Source: Planctomycetota bacterium (GTDB taxonomy: Bacteria > Planctomycetota > MHYJ01 > JACQXL01). From it: a stretch of 30,444 nucleotides of DNA. The position numbers were made by a program, and so were the translations under genes. A model generated the notes under the pieces. It was not told the DNA's origin. It did not search any database and was given only the letters and a program-made list of their open reading frames with translations. Location of the stretch: assembly GCA_030018555.1 (NCBI GenBank), contig JASEHY010000001.1:1-30444 (forward strand). The letters run 5' to 3'. Numbering within the stretch: the stretch's first letter is position 1; every line of letters starts with the position of its first letter. Below are positions 23,693 to 29,496 of this stretch, piece after piece.

Positions 23693-24054
23693 TCTTCTAT
23701 GGTAATGTTATAAGGCACGCCGAGCCAATTACCTTCCTTATCTTTAGTAAGCAGGCTTACCGCCCAGATATGAAATACGGGCGGGTGCGCTTTTTGTTCC
23801 CACGCCCAGCTCTCGTATTGGTTCATCGGGCAATTATCTATCGGGCATACAAACGCATCTTCATTTTTAGGTTGCGGCACATCTTCGCTTGCGGGTTTAA
23901 AATCTTCGGCTTTTAATTCATCGCCAACCTTAATCTCGTCTTTCTGGTAATTATATAAATGCCTTTTGCAATGTGGGCAGTAAATAGGGATTTCAGCAAA
24001 TACTAATACAGCAGAAAATAGTAATAAAATAGTAGTTAGAAATAGTTTCTTCAT
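23677..24054 (-). CDS. exported zinc-motif protein between terminase and portal
   Basis: The protein is 125 residues. A Sec signal peptide (MKKLFLTTILLLFSAVLVFA, cut before EIPI) leads into YCPHCKRHLYNY and later VCPIDNCPMNQYE. Together these give four Cys in two pairs, a zinc-ribbon-like or small redox motif. The rest is aromatic (WAWEQ, FHIWAVSLL). It overlaps the large terminase and portal genes by 4 and 16 nt. Small Cys-pair proteins at this position are common in phages but normally cytoplasmic. Export of a gene in the packaging block is odd. Function is unknown. Confidence 0.6.
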   Translation of the reverse strand: MKKLFLTTILLLFSAVLVFAEIPIYCPHCKRHLYNYQKDEIKVGDELKAEDFKPASEDVPQPKNEDAFVCPIDNCPMNQYESWAWEQKAHPPVFHIWAVSLLTKDKEGNWLGVPYNITIEDWERK

Positions 24055-25724
24055 CCTCTCCCCGCAAATACAGCCCAGGGATTAGCTCTTGAGGCCGCCA
24101 ATCGCTCATCCCTTAATTTTGAATATTCACCGAAAGTCATCTCATCTCTGCTTTCAACAATCTTTACCTCATCAGGGGCAACCGTGCTTATTCTGTTTAT
24201 AAAAGTCATAGTATCCAGAAGGTCGTCGTGTTCACACAAAGGAAACTGTAACATCTCAAATTCCATTTCAGTCGTAAGGTCATACTTTCTGCTATCTGTA
24301 AAACTCATTCGTTCAATTACACCCTTTTGCGGCCAGAACCAGTTATGATTAGCATAATCAGGAATTATACTCCGTATCCTGTCCTCTTTGGAAACCATAG
24401 ATGAGCTAATCTCCTCTATGGTAAAAAACATCCTTTCTTTGCGCCTTGTTTCCTCCAGATAAAAGCAGTCCGTCTCTTGAAATCCCACCGCTTCCCATCC
24501 GCAGGATTTGATATTCCATTTCTTTGCCAGCGCAATCGCTAAATCAACCCTCTGTTTGGGGTCAAGTTTATCTCTTAATCCATCGGCGATAAACTTCTTT
24601 ATTCTATTATCGGATTTTACCAAGCCGATAATCACCATTACTGTCCAGTCGCTTCTTTTTTTCTTGCGGCTTGCGGGATCAACCAGAAGATAATAATTAC
24701 ATTCTCTTGGTAAGGCGGTGTAATACTGTATCATTTCTTTTTTAAACTGCATTCTTGCTGGGTCTTCAGGTTTCAAAAGATGCTGGCAATTATATACCCA
24801 GGGGGCTAATCCTGATTTTATAATAGCGATGTCGCTTCGTATAAATCTCTCGGTATGCGTCGGATTACCTAAACCGTCTTCAAGGGGTATTTCTATCAGT
24901 TTTATAGCAGGATCGTCTTTTTTCACCGAATATAAGTCGTTAAAATGATACCTTGTCCCGCTATAATCCTGAAGTTTATATTTCGGATTTGAAAAATGCC
25001 CAGCATTAAACCTGTCATCATAATCCCTTGTCTTCCTTAGCTGTTCTTTGGTAGAAACGCTATCCTGGTGTTCCATATCGTCCTTCTTTGATAGGTCCCA
25101 GTGCCGTCCGGTGATTTCCGTGCCTACGCCTATGGCCTCTATACTGTCTTCCGAGCGGCTGAAATCAGTTTTATTGGCTAATGAGAACCCGCCCAGATTA
25201 CCCCATTCCTTAGACTTGGGAATACATTCGGGGAAAAGAGTTTTAATCGGGGTATTCAGGAAGTAGCTTTTAACGACTTGCAGATTATCCGATGAGTTAG
25301 TCTGTATGTTATGCACCAGCACCATACGGATATTGGGGAAATTCAGCAGGAGTTGCAGGGAGTGAACCTTGATAACTATGGTCGTTTTATAAAATCCTCT
25401 ATGACAAAGATAAAGCCGTTGTATTCGTTCATCGAATTCCGTCTCCTCTGGTGTAAGCATAAACTCCGAAGGAGGATGAAGCCCAAGCCTTACTACCTGC
25501 CAATTCATAAGGCTTACTTCATCGCAGAAATCTTTAAACACACTCGGAAGCCGCTCAATCTCTTTATTTCCTGTAAGGCAACAAAGGTAATAAAGGTCAT
25601 TCCTGCAAAGCCAGCGGCGTTTATCCCGAAGAAGTATCCCTGCCACAGTTTCGGATTTTGCCATACGGATAGCTTCATCCCACTGTTGACATTTAGCTTC
25701 TATTGATTGACGGAGTTTATTCAT
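24051..25724 (-). CDS. terL: terminase large subunit
   Basis: The protein is 557 residues. The ATPase part shows a phage-type Walker A variant, HRGFYKTT (108-115), and a Walker B-like segment GRHWDLSKKDDMEH (about 206-219). The nuclease part has the expected acidic triad: LVDPAS (Asp349), GWEAVG (Glu411) and HDDLLD (Asp500/501 with Asp504). It drives ATP-dependent packaging of DNA through the portal and cuts the concatemer. The ATG has no free Shine-Dalgarno; a hairpin ends 5 nt upstream. Family and active sites are clear. The Walker B core SKKDDM is more polar than usual. Confidence 0.95.
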   Translation of the reverse strand: MNKLRQSIEAKCQQWDEAIRMAKSETVAGILLRDKRRWLCRNDLYYLCCLTGNKEIERLPSVFKDFCDEVSLMNWQVVRLGLHPPSEFMLTPEETEFDERIQRLYLCHRGFYKTTIVIKVHSLQLLLNFPNIRMVLVHNIQTNSSDNLQVVKSYFLNTPIKTLFPECIPKSKEWGNLGGFSLANKTDFSRSEDSIEAIGVGTEITGRHWDLSKKDDMEHQDSVSTKEQLRKTRDYDDRFNAGHFSNPKYKLQDYSGTRYHFNDLYSVKKDDPAIKLIEIPLEDGLGNPTHTERFIRSDIAIIKSGLAPWVYNCQHLLKPEDPARMQFKKEMIQYYTALPRECNYYLLVDPASRKKKRSDWTVMVIIGLVKSDNRIKKFIADGLRDKLDPKQRVDLAIALAKKWNIKSCGWEAVGFQETDCFYLEETRRKERMFFTIEEISSSMVSKEDRIRSIIPDYANHNWFWPQKGVIERMSFTDSRKYDLTTEMEFEMLQFPLCEHDDLLDTMTFINRISTVAPDEVKIVESRDEMTFGEYSKLRDERLAASRANPWAVFAGRG

Positions 25725-25729
25725 AAATA

Positions 25730-25780
25730 AAGGCGACCCTTGATAGCGTATCAGAAGAACCCGCTATTAGGTATCGCCTT
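25730..25780 (-). terminator. hairpin directly upstream of the large terminase gene
   Basis: A 19-bp imperfect inverted repeat (25730-25748 with 25762-25780, 15 of 19 positions pairing) with a 13-nt loop. On the minus strand the stem ends in GTCGCC followed by TTTATTTATG, which includes the terL start codon. The U-rich run makes it terminator-like. It also covers the only AAGGG that could serve as a ribosome site. Confidence 0.5.
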
Positions 25781-25831
25781 AATTAGTATTCAGCCTTAAG
25801 GTTATTTAATTGCTAAAAATTCTTTTTCTGT

Positions 25832-26002
25832 TTATGTAAAATATTCTATTTCGTTACCAACAATATCCTCAAATGCTTCTCGTAACTCTTTACAGTTCTT
25901 CATTTCATCATTATTTTTATTCCAATCGCACTTTCTTTCGTGGCACTTAAACGCATATAGCAGGTGATGCCATTTTTCTAGAGGTATTTTAATCTTCTTC
26001 AT
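25832..26002 (-). CDS. small protein with Cys/His pattern, 56 aa
   Basis: The first in-frame ATG is at 26002; a GTG at 26023 would add seven residues but has no ribosome site and overlaps the gene before it more. The product (MKKIKIPLEKWHHLLYAFKC at its start) carries HH, C, HERKC and a later C, a possible metal site, then an acidic end. It overlaps the upstream small gene by 14 nt. Function is unknown. The start is uncertain. Confidence 0.5.
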   Translation of the reverse strand: MKKIKIPLEKWHHLLYAFKCHERKCDWNKNNDEMKNCKELREAFEDIVGNEIEYFT

Positions 26003-26135
26003 TTTTTTCAAATAGTTTCTCACGCCAATTTTTATCTATTTTATTCATAAACTTTTTATTCAAGCAAAATCCTTGTAGCTCTTTTTTATCTGTCTCAATA
26101 ATTTCAATCTTCTTCGCTAACAACCGTTTCTTCAT
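25989..26135 (-). CDS. small charged protein, 48 aa
   Basis: A Lys/Glu-rich helical protein (MKKRLLAKKIEIIETDKKEL at its start, ending FEKNEED). It overlaps the end of the gene before it by 32 nt and the start of the one after by 14 nt. No ribosome site is obvious, but the tight packing on the operon strand supports it. No family is recognised. Confidence 0.4.
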   Translation of the reverse strand: MKKRLLAKKIEIIETDKKELQGFCLNKKFMNKIDKNWREKLFEKNEED

Positions 26136-26274
26136 CGCATCTGATAGGTTCTGGAGTGAGCGGATAAACTAAAATCACCCTGCTTTGGCCTCTTTTGATG
26201 AATGCCACCTTTACCTCTCCGCCCCTGTAGTATGCTTGCTTGCACTGTTGCCAAAGAACTTCCTTCCAATTCAC
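26104..26274 (-). CDS. small hypothetical protein, 56 aa
   Basis: It starts at GTG 26274 with GAGGGATAG just upstream, overlapping the stop of the membrane protein gene before it by 4 nt. The product has WKEVLWQQCKQAYYRGG and VAFIKRGQSRVILVYPLTPE, a helix followed by a beta hairpin, then an acidic tail. The good initiation site and the coupling make it believable. Function is unknown. Confidence 0.5.
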   Translation of the reverse strand: MNWKEVLWQQCKQAYYRGGEVKVAFIKRGQSRVILVYPLTPEPIRCDEETVVSEED

Positions 26275-26435
26275 CTATCCCTCATTTTCAGCCACCATTT
26301 AACCTTAAAAATGACAAGGATAGCAATTAAGATAATTATTAAATCTAAATCAAAGAGGATATAGGCGATTGCCCGCTTATACTGGTAGTTCTCTATAATT
26401 TTACAAAGAGCGTCTTTTAAAAAAAGAAAACTCAT
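26271..26435 (-). CDS. small single-pass membrane protein, 54 aa
   Basis: Residues about 24-46 form one very hydrophobic helix (FDLDLIIILIAILVIF) flanked by a charged N-terminal helix and a basic end KVKWWLKMRDR, which predicts the C-terminus on the cytoplasmic side. The ATG has only a weak ribosome site. Its stop overlaps the next GTG start by 4 nt. The role is unknown; a holin-like or exclusion role is possible but unsupported. Confidence 0.45.
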   Translation of the reverse strand: MSFLFLKDALCKIIENYQYKRAIAYILFDLDLIIILIAILVIFKVKWWLKMRDR

Positions 26436-26474
26436 ACTTCAAATTTATATTTTTTTTCTGAAAAAATTTTATTC

Positions 26475-26499
26475 ATTTTAGGAATTATTTTAGGAATTA
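26475..26499. repeat. short tandem repeat, 12-bp period
   Basis: TTTTAGGAATTA occurs twice in direct tandem, with the flanking A shared, at the left end of an AT-rich stretch behind the terS-proximal small gene. It could be a protein-binding site near a packaging signal, or simple slippage. Confidence 0.45.
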
Positions 26500-26648
26500 G
26501 GTTCTGAATTTTTGGTATATAAGGGGTGAGAGGGGGAAGAGACATATACCCCTCCCCTCCCCCAGACTCCCTCATCCTTACTCTGTTCAACCTCTAAGCG
26601 CAGAGCGTCTATTCTGCGCCTCAAATCCTCAAACTGTTCTACGGTCAT
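26490..26648 (-). CDS. small protein with helical N-terminus, 52 aa
   Basis: The first half (MTVEQFEDLRRRIDALRLEV) is a regular amphipathic helix. The second half is Gly/Ser/Pro-rich and unlikely to fold, being encoded by G- and C-rich tracts. The ribosome site is poor (ATAGG). The helix argues for real coding, and the tail may only reflect the underlying DNA structure. Confidence is moderate. Confidence 0.35.
   Translation of the reverse strand: MTVEQFEDLRRRIDALRLEVEQSKDEGVWGRGGVYVSSPSHPLYTKNSEPNS
26514..26563. repeat. G-tract and C-tract region with inverted repeat
   Basis: GGTATAT (26514-26520) pairs with ATATACC (26544-26550). Between and after them lie AAGGGGTGAGAGGGGG and CCCCTCCCCTCCCCC, which can pair with each other in several registers or form four-stranded structures. 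The block lies between the two terminase genes, where pac or cos sites are often found. Confidence 0.4.
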
Positions 26649-26798
26649 CTATTACCTATCTGCAATACCTGCTATGTGCGTCCAGAGCGTCAAGGTTGCG
26701 TTATCTCTATGAAGTAGCCTTTGCTATGCCCAAAATTGCCGTTGAGCCTTACCCTATTAGAACGCAAAATAGAGGCACTTCGTATAATATATTTTATG
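26649..26798. other. non-coding gap behind the small terminase gene
   Basis: About 150 bases with no convincing frame, promoter or hairpin on either strand. On the minus strand TTGACG occurs, but no -10 box stands at the right distance. I see nothing further in it. Confidence 0.4.
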
Positions 26799-27263
26799 TT
26801 AACTACACAGCGTCGGAGACCTTTCTTTTTCGCTGTCCAATACTACATCTTGTGTTATGTCTATTGGCATAGTTATGCGAGTATTTAGCAATCCCCGAAT
26901 ACGGCTCATTTCTTCTTTTTCCTCGTCGGTAAGGACGATTTTATGGGCTTCTGCAATACCGCAGATAAATTTAGCGATTGAGACGAGACAAGCATTCAAT
27001 GCTGAAGCATCTTTATTTTCTCTGGCCAATGCGCAAGCACTACGAAACTCCGTCAATAACCATTGTGGCGTTACATCGGCTAACTTTAATTCTGTCTCTA
27101 TTTCTTTCAAGCAACATTTTACCACAGGAAAATTGGCATCGCAGTGCCCATCCGCTACCTTCTCGGAGTAACCGGCGTTTTTTAAGGACTGTCTTATAGA
27201 TATACCGCGCAATAGACTTTCTTTAACTCTTGCCTTCCTTATTGGGTTTATCGTTACCGGCAT
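26799..27263 (-). CDS. terS: terminase small subunit
   Basis: The protein is 154 residues. The N-terminal part has a helix-turn-helix-like segment (RGISIRQSLKNAGYSEKVAD, about residues 19-38), typical of small terminases that recognise the packaging site. The helix LADVTPQWLLTEFRSACALA with NKDASALNACLVSIAKFICG (about 80-120) matches the oligomerisation region of the family. It is the first gene of the leftward late operon, about 1.1 kb ahead of the large subunit. No Shine-Dalgarno precedes the ATG; the leader there is A/U-rich with a hairpin about 25 nt upstream. Confidence 0.8.
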   Translation of the reverse strand: MPVTINPIRKARVKESLLRGISIRQSLKNAGYSEKVADGHCDANFPVVKCCLKEIETELKLADVTPQWLLTEFRSACALARENKDASALNACLVSIAKFICGIAEAHKIVLTDEEKEEMSRIRGLLNTRITMPIDITQDVVLDSEKERSPTLCS

Positions 27264-27287
27264 ATATTTTTATTGATGATGATATAG

Positions 27288-27312
27288 TTCGCCACAATTG
27301 AGGGGTGGCGAA
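27288..27312 (-). promoter_or_regulatory. hairpin in the leader just before terS
   Basis: A perfect 8-bp stem (TTCGCCAC at 27288-27295 with GTGGCGAA at 27305-27312) and a 9-nt loop. It lies 25 nt before the terS ATG, in a leader without a Shine-Dalgarno. It may control translation or protect the mRNA end. Confidence 0.5.
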
Positions 27313-27330
27313 AAATAATAGTTAGCTTAC

Positions 27331-27440
27331 GGGCTAATCCGCTCTGCGATGGTATACCGTAGAGATTATCAGGGGCGCTGTGCTTATGGCGACGCGCATC
27401 AGCCGCTGCTTATTGCGGCTATTGCCCTGTTTTTTAGCCC
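27331..27440 (-). promoter_or_regulatory. structured leader RNA of the late operon
   Basis: In the roughly 200-nt leader between the leftward promoter and terS, GGGCTAA and TTAGCCC (27434-27440 and 27331-27337 on the plus strand) close a domain of about 110 nt. It contains a 6-bp hairpin (27401-27420, AGCCGC/GCGGCT) and the palindrome GGTATACC (27351-27358). No reading frame fills it. A folded regulatory RNA is likely, but its class is unknown. Confidence 0.4.
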
Positions 27441-27468
27441 AGCCAGCGCGCTGATTTTTTTCACCTCT

Positions 27469-27496
27469 AATATACCACATTTTATTATCTTGTCAA
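27469..27496 (-). promoter_or_regulatory. leftward late-operon promoter, extended -10
   Basis: On the minus strand TTGACA (27491-27496), 16 nt, then TATATT (27469-27474), with TGG directly before the -10. Start would be near 27462. The palindrome CAGCGCGCTG (27444-27453) lies just inside the transcript and may be an operator. Confidence 0.7.
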
Positions 27497-27597
27497 GCTG
27501 TTATCTGGTTTTTTGTTCTTGTCCGGATTGCCTTGTTATCCATAAATCTTTTTTTCCTCTTTTCTCGTCGCTGTCAAAAAATAAATAAAAATAATCC

Positions 27598-27625
27598 TTG
27601 ACACCGTGGTATGTTATGGTATACT
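27598..27625 (+). promoter_or_regulatory. rightward promoter, extended -10
   Basis: TTGACA (27598-27603), 16 nt, then TATACT (27620-27625) preceded by TGG. It is a near twin of the leftward promoter. TGTCAA at 27572-27577 forms an inverted pair with this -35 box. The about 100 bases between the two promoters are T-rich and hold no gene. Confidence 0.72.
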
Positions 27626-27653
27626 TTACATAGGTGGGAGAGAGAGAAATAAG

Positions 27654-27992
27654 ATGGAAAAAATAAGAATATATCATGTAATGCGACGGCAGTGGGATGG
27701 CCAAGATATTGCTCCGAAACCTGATAGAGCGCGCATCTGGGACGAGGATTACGGCGGCCATCCTACCGCGGCGGATGGGATATCGGTGCATACAGAGTTA
27801 GCGGAGGCCCAGCGAATGGCTGAGCGTTGGTGCGGCTCAGGCATCTGGGTATGGGGGATCGTCTCAGCTGAGATGTATCCTGACGAGTTCGCAGGGCGCG
27901 ATGGTGAGGGATACCTGACGGTGTATCGCATACCCGCACAGGCAGTGACTATAATCAAACCACAAAAAACCCACGGTCAGCCGCACCGATGA
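27654..27992 (+). CDS. hypothetical protein, GC-rich gene, first of the rightward operon
   Basis: The protein is 112 residues. The ATG at 27654 follows GGTGGGAG about 15 nt earlier and lies about 20 nt downstream of the predicted start of transcription. The protein has IYHVMRRQWDGQDI near the N-terminus, SVHTELAEAQRMAERW in the middle, and YLTVYRIPAQAVTII at the end. This order (YH..R, helix, strand, IP strand) recalls small ADP-ribosyl-transfer-like or RES-like folds, a weak impression only. The gene is clearly more GC-rich than all its neighbours, suggesting a recent import. As the first gene behind a strong promoter it may be an early host-control gene. Confidence 0.6.
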   Translation: MEKIRIYHVMRRQWDGQDIAPKPDRARIWDEDYGGHPTAADGISVHTELAEAQRMAERWCGSGIWVWGIVSAEMYPDEFAGRDGEGYLTVYRIPAQAVTIIKPQKTHGQPHR

Positions 27993-28013
27993 GCGGCACA
28001 GGGAGAAAATAAG

Positions 28014-28208
28014 ATGACATATACAATGATTAGCGCAGAATATGGACACGGAAAAGAAATTGAAAGTTTTGAATGTTCAAATCATCAAGAGGCGCGAAAG
28101 AAAATAGTCAACTCACAAAATAAATATGATTGTGTATTCGTCCGAACCACTACAAAGACGGGAAAAACTAAATCTTATTCAATGCCAGAGGTATATGCGA
28201 AATGGTAA
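28014..28208 (+). CDS. hypothetical protein, 64 aa
   Basis: A small protein (MTYTMISAEYGHGKEIESFE at its start) with an alpha/beta pattern and a basic Thr-rich segment (RTTTKTGKTKSYS). The ribosome region GGGAGAAAATAAG before the ATG is nearly the same as that of the gene before, hinting at duplication or shared selection of the leader. It overlaps the next gene by 7 nt. Function is unknown. Confidence 0.6.
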   Translation: MTYTMISAEYGHGKEIESFECSNHQEARKKIVNSQNKYDCVFVRTTTKTGKTKSYSMPEVYAKW

Positions 28209-28567
28209 AAAATATAACTATCTTAATCTTTTTTTTCTTTGCCTCCCCTGCTTTTGCCGAGCCTCTCTGGCACAATTATAGCGATAGCCAAATTGTAGAG
28301 GCCATAGGCAAAGCGGAAAACAGCCGCAAATTTCCCTATGGAATTAAGAGCATAAATACACACTCTAACATTGCCTATGCCCGCAAGATATGCCTGCAAA
28401 GCGTCAAGAATGGGCGTAAGCGCTGGGAAAAGGCAGGGCGGCCTGTAGACCTTATAGAATATATCTCAAGACGTTATTGCCCGGTAAACGCTCCAGATGA
28501 TAATGGGACAAACCGTTTCTGGAGCAGAAATGTAAAAAACTTTTTGAGGAAAGGAGTAAAAAAATGA
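28202..28567 (+). CDS. exported lysozyme/transglycosylase-like candidate
   Basis: The protein is 121 residues with a Sec signal peptide (residues 1-18, ending AFA before EP). The mature part has IVEAIGKAENSRKFPYGIKS, in which the Glu of AENS followed by YGI resembles the catalytic Glu region of lytic transglycosylases. YISRRYCPVNAPDDNG and FWSRNVKNFL near the end match a phage protein family I associate with secreted lysins. Peptidoglycan cleavage is thus inferred, not proven. A Sec-exported lysin would act without waiting for a large holin hole. It lies in the rightward operon, far from the putative holin at 1758-1949. Confidence 0.55.
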   Translation: MVKNITILIFFFFASPAFAEPLWHNYSDSQIVEAIGKAENSRKFPYGIKSINTHSNIAYARKICLQSVKNGRKRWEKAGRPVDLIEYISRRYCPVNAPDDNGTNRFWSRNVKNFLRKGVKK

Positions 28568-28686
28568 GAATTGAAAAATACGGCAGGTTCTGGGCTGTTT
28601 ATGATGGATTAGAGATATTAGTCTGTATCACAGTTTATAAAAAAGGCGCATTAGAAGTTATTAGGAGATTAACGATAAAAGAATAA
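28564..28686 (+). CDS. small hypothetical protein, 40 aa
   Basis: It starts on the ATGA that also ends the lysin candidate, with GGAAAGGAG upstream. The product (MRIEKYGRFWAVYDGLEILV at its start) reads like a tiny beta-sheet protein with a basic helical end, similar in style to small phage proteins with a RFWAVYD motif. Function is unknown. Confidence 0.5.
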   Translation: MRIEKYGRFWAVYDGLEILVCITVYKKGALEVIRRLTIKE

Positions 28687-28700
28687 AATAGGGGGCTAAA

Positions 28701-28835
28701 ATGTTACAAGCGCACCACACACTGGCATTAAACGAAGCAGAGGAAAAGCAATATCAGGAGCTAAAGAAAAAAGGGATAAAGCTCATTGAGATATTCCGGG
28801 CAGGATTAAAGCTGTATCAGGAAAAAAGGAAATAA
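28701..28835 (+). CDS. small helical protein, 44 aa
   Basis: The ATG follows AGGGGGCTAAA. The product is helical (LNEAEEKQYQELKKKGIKLI, then EIFRAGLKLYQEKRK), with a GIKLIEIFRAGL segment that looks like the end of a ribbon-helix-helix protein. The last 53 bases overlap the end of the convergent gene on the other strand. The role is unknown; DNA binding is possible. Confidence 0.5.
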   Translation: MLQAHHTLALNEAEEKQYQELKKKGIKLIEIFRAGLKLYQEKRK

Positions 28836-29049
28836 ACTTCTCGCACTTTTCAACCTGTATTCTGTTCGGCCTTCTCGGCTCAATATAGTATAAATGATTA
28901 GTCCTGCCGTATACGCACCAGATTATCTGTGCCTTGCCGTTCTTTTGCTTCTTTTCCCATATAGGGCCAATATCTCCAAATCGCTCGGTTACTTCATCGC
29001 TGTCCATTCTTTTGGTTTTTAGGTTATAGCAATCTACGCACCGGTGCAT
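28783..29049 (-). CDS. small protein with CxxC, 88 aa
   Basis: The N-terminus MHRCVDCYNLKTKRM has a CxxC pair, and two more Cys (WCVYG, EKCEKF) could complete a zinc site. The segment FGDIGPIWEKKQKNG is Gly/Trp-rich. It is the last gene of the second leftward cluster and converges with the rightward operon, overlapping its last gene by 53 nt. No ribosome site or family is obvious. Confidence 0.5.
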   Translation of the reverse strand: MHRCVDCYNLKTKRMDSDEVTERFGDIGPIWEKKQKNGKAQIIWCVYGRTNHLYYIEPRRPNRIQVEKCEKFISFFPDTALILPGISQ

Positions 29050-29053
29050 TTGT

Positions 29054-29332
29054 TTATTTTAAAACTTCTTTATTGGCTCTACTTATTGACTTTATTGATT
29101 TATATAACTTTTCTACCCATTTTCTATGATTATTCCCTAAGCAGGAAACATCACAAAGAATTTTTAAGCCAAAATCTTTATACATCAACGGAAATCCCTT
29201 GAAAAATTCATACTCATCCCTTCCTATGCCTTTATCGGCTAAAAATACTATAATTAGTTTAGAACTAATGGTTAAATCAAAGCTCTCTTGATATTCCGTA
29301 AATTGTTTTTTTGAGCATTTAACTATCTGCAA
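29054..29332 (-). CDS. hypothetical protein, 92 aa
   Basis: The protein alternates strands and helices (KLIIVFLADKGIGRDEYEFF, GLKILCDVSCLG, then a basic helix), which suggests a small alpha/beta domain. The start lies 2 nt behind the stop of the gene before it, with AAGGAG inside that gene's last codons. It is one of several small genes behind the DNA methyltransferase. I do not recognise it. Confidence 0.55.
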   Translation of the reverse strand: MQIVKCSKKQFTEYQESFDLTISSKLIIVFLADKGIGRDEYEFFKGFPLMYKDFGLKILCDVSCLGNNHRKWVEKLYKSIKSISRANKEVLK

Positions 29333-29334
29333 GT

Positions 29335-29481
29335 TTACTCCTTATTTCTATACTCAATAAGCCAGGCCCTTACCCTGATAAGTTCTTTAATCGCCTCATC
29401 ACAATTCTTTATTGCTTCATCGCATTTATCGTTAATGGCTTTTTCCTGCAATATCTCCTCTGCCTGTTTTATAATATCCAT
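29335..29481 (-). CDS. small helical protein, 48 aa
   Basis: A regular helical protein (MDIIKQAEEILQEKAINDKC at its start, with an internal near-repeat KCDEAI / NCDEAI). AAAAGGAG precedes the ATG. It fills the gap between the methyltransferase and the next gene. Function is unknown; it may form a coiled-coil dimer. Confidence 0.5.
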   Translation of the reverse strand: MDIIKQAEEILQEKAINDKCDEAIKNCDEAIKELIRVRAWLIEYRNKE

Positions 29482-29496
29482 AGGGTCTCCTTTTGT

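Noticed and set aside
27349..27588. Plus-strand frame of 79 codons in the control region
   Set aside because: It runs through the leader RNA and the leftward promoter, with no ribosome site and a Phe/Ser-rich chance translation.
27501..27791. Minus-strand frame of 96 codons across the rightward promoter
   Set aside because: It would cover the rightward promoter and the start of the GC-rich gene. No start site is visible and it is not supported by any family motif.
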